DNA of 64,000 nt from Bacteroidota bacterium (lineage in GTDB: Bacteria > Bacteroidota > Bacteroidia > Bacteroidales > UBA4417): assembly GCA_013376995.1 (NCBI GenBank), contig JACAAZ010000001.1, positions 109,486 through 173,485 of the forward strand, given 5' to 3'. Every line of letters begins with the position of its first letter. Position 1 is the first letter of the stretch. This document shows, piece by piece, positions 59,824-64,000 of the stretch. The notes under the pieces are model-generated. The model made no database searches, was not told the DNA's origin, and worked only from the letters and a program-made list of their open reading frames with translations. Position numbers and translations under genes: made by a program.

Positions 59824-61254
59824 ATGGAACGATCCGTTAAGATTATATTCATTTTCATGGTATTAGTTTCATCTTCATTATCAATAGAAGCCCAGAACGC
59901 TATCGATGCGTCTGAATTAAGGCTCAGACATGATATCGGGGCATTGGCGAATGATTCAATGTTTGGCAGGGAGGCTGGATATTCTTCAGAATATAAGGCA
60001 GCTAAATTCATTGAAAAGGCATTCAGTAAATGCCGGCTTACTCCAATCAATAAAGAGACAGGGAGTTACCTTAAAGCCTTTGATTTTGGTGATTATACCT
60101 ACAAAAAAGCAGAATTATGGATCAACAATAAGCAATACCGCACAGGAGTTGATTTTGGCGCTGTTGCAGGGTCAGCTGATATTGAAAACTGGTCCGGTGA
60201 AACAGCTTTTATTGAAGAACGGAATGGGCTCGAAAATCTTAAAACCAATAATTCTTACAAAGGGAAAGCTGTCGTTTTGGATATGAAAGGAAATGAACAT
60301 AACTCAAGCCCCGGAATTTGGGATATAGTTTCATATATCCATGAATGCATAGCCAGGGGAGCTGAAGCTATCCTCCTTTTTAATGCCTCTCACAATGATT
60401 TCGGGAATAGGCTGTTTAACGCTGATTCAATGCCATCCTTCCCAGTACCGGTCTTATATATTACTCATAAGGTGAGAGTTGACCTGAATAATAATTCCGG
60501 CGCTACTTGTAAAATATCTGTGGAGATTAAAAGGAAACGTCCTGCTGCGCATAACGTTATCGGTTTTATGGATAATGGAGCTCAAAAGACTATTATGATC
60601 GGAGGACATTTTGATCATGTCGGGACTCCTGGAGTTAAGGACCCTATAGCGGGAGACCCAAATATCCATAATGGGGCTGATGACAATGCAAGCGGAGCCG
60701 CAGCAGTACTTGAACTTGCAAGATGGATAACCGCCAGGAAAGGTTTGCGTTATAATTACCTCTTTATCGCTTTTTCGGCAGAAGAAAAGGGATTGTTCGG
60801 CTCGTGGAATTTCTGCAATAGCAATGATTTTAAGCTTTTTAATATTGCCTGGATGTTGAATTTGGACATGGTAGGCAGGCTTGGCTGGAGCGGAAAGAAT
60901 CGGGTGGATGTTTTAGGACTGGCTTCTGCCAGGGAATGGAAAAAGATCTTAAAGAAGGTAGATCATACTGGTTTAAAATTGACGAAACTAGGCGGAGGCG
61001 CGGCCTTTTCCGATCATTACCCTTTTCGGGTACATAAGGTCCCTTTTATCTATTTTACCACGGGACTTGAGCATGAATATCACAAGCCGGTAGATGACCC
61101 GGAACTGATAAATTATAAAGGTGAAGCAGTCATACTCGACTACATTGAGCGCCTTATTGTGGAAGCCGAGCGCTCTCCCGAACCGGAGTATAAAAAGATT
61201 GGACTTTTTAGGGATATTGGAACTGTAATTAAGATGTTCATACTGAAAATGTAG
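59824..61254 (+). CDS. Exported M28-family zinc peptidase with PA-like insert
   Basis: 476 residues. Signal peptide 1-23 (ending SIEAQ). A PA-like region (about 120-230) precedes the peptidase domain. The five metal-ligand motifs are all present: GGHFDHVG near 259, NGADDNASGAAA near 283, SAEEKGLFGS near 321, LDMVGR near 347 and FSDHYPF near 398. An aminopeptidase is likely. Complete, monocistronic. Confidence 0.92.
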   Translation: MERSVKIIFIFMVLVSSSLSIEAQNAIDASELRLRHDIGALANDSMFGREAGYSSEYKAAKFIEKAFSKCRLTPINKETGSYLKAFDFGDYTYKKAELWINNKQYRTGVDFGAVAGSADIENWSGETAFIEERNGLENLKTNNSYKGKAVVLDMKGNEHNSSPGIWDIVSYIHECIARGAEAILLFNASHNDFGNRLFNADSMPSFPVPVLYITHKVRVDLNNNSGATCKISVEIKRKRPAAHNVIGFMDNGAQKTIMIGGHFDHVGTPGVKDPIAGDPNIHNGADDNASGAAAVLELARWITARKGLRYNYLFIAFSAEEKGLFGSWNFCNSNDFKLFNIAWMLNLDMVGRLGWSGKNRVDVLGLASAREWKKILKKVDHTGLKLTKLGGGAAFSDHYPFRVHKVPFIYFTTGLEHEYHKPVDDPELINYKGEAVILDYIERLIVEAERSPEPEYKKIGLFRDIGTVIKMFILKM

Positions 61255-61378
61255 GTTTTTAGAAAATAATCACTTTTCAGGTAGTTCAGGGAAGATTAGA
61301 ACGAGGTGAACTTGGATTTATGTTACCCTCCATTAAATTTAAAACAGGGGGCTGAAAAACGGTTGTATAAAAATAAAT

Positions 61379-61409
61379 TTGCATATAATAAGTGCACGTA
61401 TTATCTTTG
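61379..61409 (+). promoter_or_regulatory. Bacteroidota-type promoter of the SRPBCC-marR pair
   Basis: TTG (61379-61381) and TATCTTTG (61402-61409) are separated by 20 bases, close to the TTG-N19-TAnnTTTG consensus, 37 bases upstream of the ATG. Confidence 0.65.
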
Positions 61410-61446
61410 CACAGATAAATAAATCTGACATTTAATAACTAGCACT

Positions 61447-61866
61447 ATGTGGTCAAAATCGTATTCAATCGTTACAAAAGAAGTCACTAAAGAACAAATC
61501 TGGAAACTCTTTGCGGATGTCAACAATTGGCATAGCTGGGATAATGGAATTGAATCTGCTAAACTTGAAGGAAAGTTTGAAAAAGGAAACTATTTTACCC
61601 TGAGGCCGAAAGGCGGGCCAAATGTAAAAGTTGAATTACTTGAAACTGTTGAAAATGAGCGTTTCCTTGATGTCACCAAATTCCCATTAGCAAAAATGTA
61701 TGATAATCACACTTTTGAAGAGACAACTGAGGGCCTGAAAATTACTAACACGATAAGTGTGGAAGGGGCATTGGGTTTTCTTTGGGTGATGCTGGTTGCG
61801 CGAAAAATCGCTGGCTCAATGCCAGCTGATATACAAGTACAAATTAAAACTGCAGCAAAATTATGA
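61447..61866 (+). CDS. SRPBCC (polyketide-cyclase-like) protein
   Basis: 139 residues. It begins with the typical START-like pattern: a first strand, EVTKEQIWKLFADVNNWHSWDNGIE, then NYFTLRPKGGPNVKVELLE. It should bind a small hydrophobic ligand. The gene overlaps marR by four bases (ATGA), so the protein and the regulator are made together. Confidence 0.88.
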   Translation: MWSKSYSIVTKEVTKEQIWKLFADVNNWHSWDNGIESAKLEGKFEKGNYFTLRPKGGPNVKVELLETVENERFLDVTKFPLAKMYDNHTFEETTEGLKITNTISVEGALGFLWVMLVARKIAGSMPADIQVQIKTAAKL

Positions 61867-62318
61867 AATCAACCGATAACACTTTCAGCGTAGAAAAAGC
61901 AGAAGAAAGTTCAGGTTTTTTGCTTTGGCAGGTTACCAATCTCTGGCAACGTGAAATCAAGAAAGCGTTGGAGCAATACGGGCTGACACATTCACAATTT
62001 GTGCTGTTAGCTAGTATCCATTGGTTGACCCTTCACAAACAAGAGGTTACACAGGTGGTATTGTCAAACCACACTAAGATTGATCCGATGACAACCTCGA
62101 CTGTTCTGAGAACGCTGCAGAACAGGGGATTGCTATTACGAAAAGAGCATTTAACGGACACCAGGGCGAAAACAGTTGGTCTTACTGAAGAAGGAAAGCA
62201 GATAATAAAGAAAGCGGTTATTACTGTTGAGAAATTTGATGCGAAATTCTTCTCTTTGCTTGGCGACAAGATATTGGAAATGAATGAGTATTTAACGACT
62301 TTACTTGGACAGAAATAA
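61863..62318 (+). CDS. MarR-family transcriptional regulator
   Basis: 151 residues. Winged helix with LTHSQFVLLASIHWL, VTQVVLSNHTKIDPMTTSTVLRTLQNRGLL and LRKEHLTDTRAKTVGLTEEGK, the DxRxxxxxLTxxG signature of MarR wings. It probably represses its own promoter, co-transcribed with the SRPBCC gene. The inducer may be the ligand of the SRPBCC protein, an inference. Confidence 0.92.
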   Translation: MKSTDNTFSVEKAEESSGFLLWQVTNLWQREIKKALEQYGLTHSQFVLLASIHWLTLHKQEVTQVVLSNHTKIDPMTTSTVLRTLQNRGLLLRKEHLTDTRAKTVGLTEEGKQIIKKAVITVEKFDAKFFSLLGDKILEMNEYLTTLLGQK

Positions 62319-62430
62319 TAAACAACACACCACTTCGCATGCTCATAGGTTTTCTAAATTTTCATAAAGTTTCTTCATAAATTGAATTGATGATTTTGAC
62401 AGATTAAGCACAAGGCCTATCTTTACACCG

Positions 62431-62709
62431 ATGAAAGACGGTTCTCTTGAAGACTTACCCAATATTGGACATAACCTGGTTCGGAAACTGGAAGATGTTG
62501 GAATTTTAAAATCAGAGGATTTATTGCAAAAAGGAAGCAGGGCAGCTTTTATGTTGATCAGGAGTTCCGATCCGGGAGCATGCATCGATATGCTATATGC
62601 CCTGGAAGGTGCAGTTAGGGGAATAAGATGGCATGGCCTTGGGGATGAAGATAAGCAGAGCCTCAGGCAATTCTACCAATCAATTGAAAAATCAGATCCT
62701 GATGAATAA
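62431..62709 (+). CDS. TfoX/Sxy C-terminal-domain protein
   Basis: 92 residues. It starts with LPNIGHNLVRKLEDVGILKSEDL, a helix-hairpin-helix pattern, and has DMLYALEGAVRGIRWHGLGDEDK, typical of the TfoX C-terminal domain, without the N-terminal domain. In enterobacteria and Vibrio, TfoX affects competence; here the role is unknown. It overlaps the next gene by eight bases. Confidence 0.85.
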   Translation: MKDGSLEDLPNIGHNLVRKLEDVGILKSEDLLQKGSRAAFMLIRSSDPGACIDMLYALEGAVRGIRWHGLGDEDKQSLRQFYQSIEKSDPDE

Positions 62710-63703
62710 ATTTCTCAGTGTTATAGGATTGATGCTACTGACAGGCATATTACCAGTTTCGGGACAGCCGGTCAAATCGATGGGGAAAGATACCTCCGCT
62801 TACTGCATATCACAGGAAGAGGTCATTCTTTACAATCTTGTAAATGATTTCAGGAGACAGAACCGGTTGCCTGTAATTCCACTTTCAATGTCGCTAAGTA
62901 TTGTTTCAAGGACCCACATCGATGACCTCCTGTCAACGAAGCAGCAGGATAAGGAATGTGGTTTGCATAGCTGGAGTGATAAAGGGAAATGGAAACCTTG
63001 TTGTTACAACAAAGATCCGATGGCCAGCAAATGCATGAATGTGAAACCATTCGAAATCACTGGTTACCAGGGATTAGGTTTTGAACTTGTCTATTGGGAT
63101 GAAGGAACAGCTAGTGCAAATGAAGCCTATGGCCTTTGGACACAGGTGGATGCATCAAGGGATATGATTTTAAATACAGGCAAATGGCAATTCCGGGCAT
63201 GGAAAGCAATGGGAGTGGGGATCAGGGATGGCTATGCCGTAATCTGGCTTGGAGATAAGCCTGATCTCCCTGCAAACATTGGCATATGTGGAAAAGATAC
63301 ACTTATTCAGATCAGGAAGGATGCTGCCGCTAATATAAAGCCTCAAACCAGGAAAGAGGAAGCGAAACCTGCGAATAAGGAACTGGCTAAAGTAATACCA
63401 ACTAAGGCAGGGGAGAAGAAACCCGCCCAAAATTTAGATATTGCTGCCAACACCAAAAAAGCTGATGTTACTGTTCCTGCAGGCAATCATTTTTTCGTCA
63501 TTGTTGCAAGTGCCAAAACAGAAGAACTGGCCATGCAGAAAATCAAGGAATTGAAAAGCCAGGGATACACAGATGCATTTTTGTTGCCTTCGTCCGAAAG
63601 GTTCAGGGTTTCACTAGGGTCTTATTCGTCAGAACATGATGCTAAAGTGAAGATCAAGGAGATGAAATACCGTTTCCCGGATTGCTGGCTGTTCAAGAAT
63701 TAG
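62702..63703 (+). CDS. Exported CAP-SPOR protein
   Basis: 333 residues from ATG 62702 (MNKFLSVIGLMLL). Signal peptide 1-22. Residues about 38-195 form a CAP/SCP-like domain (VNDFRRQNRLPVIPLS, CGLHSWSD, GFELVYWDE, AWKAMGVGIRDGYAVIWLG) with an added cysteine pair region KWKPCCYNKD. A Lys/Ala/Pro-rich linker (about 215-260) leads to a C-terminal SPOR domain (FFVIVASAKTEELAMQ, FRVSLGSYSS), which binds denuded peptidoglycan. The combination suggests a septal or cell-wall role. Confidence 0.87.
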   Translation: MNKFLSVIGLMLLTGILPVSGQPVKSMGKDTSAYCISQEEVILYNLVNDFRRQNRLPVIPLSMSLSIVSRTHIDDLLSTKQQDKECGLHSWSDKGKWKPCCYNKDPMASKCMNVKPFEITGYQGLGFELVYWDEGTASANEAYGLWTQVDASRDMILNTGKWQFRAWKAMGVGIRDGYAVIWLGDKPDLPANIGICGKDTLIQIRKDAAANIKPQTRKEEAKPANKELAKVIPTKAGEKKPAQNLDIAANTKKADVTVPAGNHFFVIVASAKTEELAMQKIKELKSQGYTDAFLLPSSERFRVSLGSYSSEHDAKVKIKEMKYRFPDCWLFKN

Positions 63704-63710
63704 AATCTGG

Positions 63711-63738
63711 TTACTTGTTATTCATTATTCGTTATTGG
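63711..63738. repeat. 7-bp tandem repeat, TTATTGG type
   Basis: Four heptads in phase: TTACTTG, TTATTCA, TTATTCG, TTATTGG. It is the reverse complement type of the ACCAATA run at 53692-53747. It lies eight bases past the CAP-SPOR gene stop. Confidence 0.6.
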
Positions 63739-63804
63739 TTAAGGTTATGGTTTTTTGAGTCGGATATTCAACCTGATTGAATGGGTCATGAGGAACTGCC
63801 AGGT

Positions 63805-64000
63805 GCATCTCGAATAACCATCGAATGATTATTATATGACTATAGAATGACCATTGGATATCTATCTAATGACTATCGAATGCCTATTGTATGACTATAG
63901 AATGACCATCGAATAACCATCGAATGATCCTCCAGCTGGCGGAAATGACTATCGAGTGACTATCGAGTGACTATCGAGTGACTATCGAGTGACTATTGAG
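63805..64000. repeat. 11-bp tandem repeat array, GACTATCGAGT type (runs out of the window)
   Basis: About 17 units of 11 bp. The left part is diverged (GCATCTCGAAT, AACCATCGAAT, GACTATAGAAT, GACCATTGGAT and others). The right end has four identical GACTATCGAGT units and then GACTATTGAG at the edge. One unit (63926-63946) is lengthened to 21 bp by a TCCTCCAGCTGGCGGA block. There are no spacers, so it is not a CRISPR array. No gene is present in 63704-64000. Confidence 0.9.
63928..63943. repeat. Palindrome-like element inside the 11-bp array
   Basis: TCCTCCAGCTGGCGGA has the same centre CAGCTG and the same ends TCC/GGA as the perfect palindrome at 50956-50971, with one mismatched pair. It interrupts one unit of the 11-bp array, as an insertion would. 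Confidence 0.55.

Noticed and set aside
63805..64000. CRISPR array
   Set aside because: Units are 11 bp, contiguous and without spacers; no cas gene is in the window.

Overview
The window looks like chromosomal DNA of an anaerobic or microaerophilic member of the Bacteroidota, probably Bacteroidales-like. The evidence is a C10 peptidase with a type IX secretion (T9SS) style C-terminal domain, promoters of the TTG-N(19-20)-TAnnTTTG type, a 2-oxoacid dehydrogenase E1 with alpha and beta halves fused, a NamZ/DUF1343 enzyme, TIGR02757 and DUF1573 proteins, and weak Shine-Dalgarno use. No species can be assigned. No rRNA, tRNA, CRISPR or prophage was seen.

Region 1 (1-6.3 kb, +) is an operon for a complex I / group 4 hydrogenase-like membrane assembly, with B-, C-, E-, F-, G- and I-type subunits; the first is cut by the window edge. 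The large subunit lacks all four Ni-Fe cysteines and the small subunit lacks three of the four proximal-cluster cysteines. It is therefore best read as an energy-converting hydrogenase-related (Ehr-type) complex and not as a working hydrogenase. Region 2 (6.4-16.7 kb, -) holds oxidative-stress and 2-oxoacid genes: a YciI-like protein, fused E1, rubrerythrin, a glutathione peroxidase homologue, a thioredoxin, a TIGR02757 protein, a four-subunit 2-oxoacid:ferredoxin oxidoreductase (korDAB, then korC after a 7-bp tandem repeat array) and an aminotransferase.

Region 3 (16.9-27.7 kb) is a complete [NiFe]-hydrogenase locus. A NicO-family nickel transporter is divergent from hypF-C-D-E-A-B. That set converges on hyaA-B-C plus a maturation protease. 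The small subunit has the six-cysteine proximal-cluster pattern of oxygen-tolerant group 1d enzymes. This is the real hydrogenase of the window, and its electrons should go through the HyaC cytochrome b to quinone. Region 4 (28.1-29.4 kb) is an AT-rich insert: two gene units, a TonB C-terminal-domain protein and a MazEF-like toxin-antitoxin pair, each followed by a hairpin element resembling an integron attC site.

Region 5 (29.4-47 kb) is mixed housekeeping: an ADP-forming acyl-CoA synthetase, DUF1295, a DAK2-DegV fusion, DUF1573, an aminotransferase, NamZ, a LolE-like permease, a cysteine-rich zinc-ribbon protein, a glycogen-binding domain protein, APS reductase, a metallo-beta-lactamase-fold hydrolase and Mpl. 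Region 6 (47-64 kb) is cell surface and secretion: the T9SS-type C10 protease, an M1 aminopeptidase, PnuC with a NadR-type kinase, a tandem thioredoxin-fold protein without CxxC, a glycosyltransferase, a flippase, a methyltransferase, an M28 peptidase, an SRPBCC-MarR pair, a TfoX C-domain protein and a CAP-SPOR protein. Several intergenic spaces carry short tandem repeats with 7-, 8- or 11-bp units. A palindromic element occurs twice beside or inside them.

Metabolically, 2-oxoacids (likely branched-chain, from the two aminotransferases) can be oxidised to acyl-CoA by KOR (reduced ferredoxin) or by the fused E1. The ADP-forming synthetase can then yield ATP. The Ehr-like complex may couple ferredoxin or another electron carrier to ion transport, and the Hya enzyme handles H2. 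These links are inferences from gene content.
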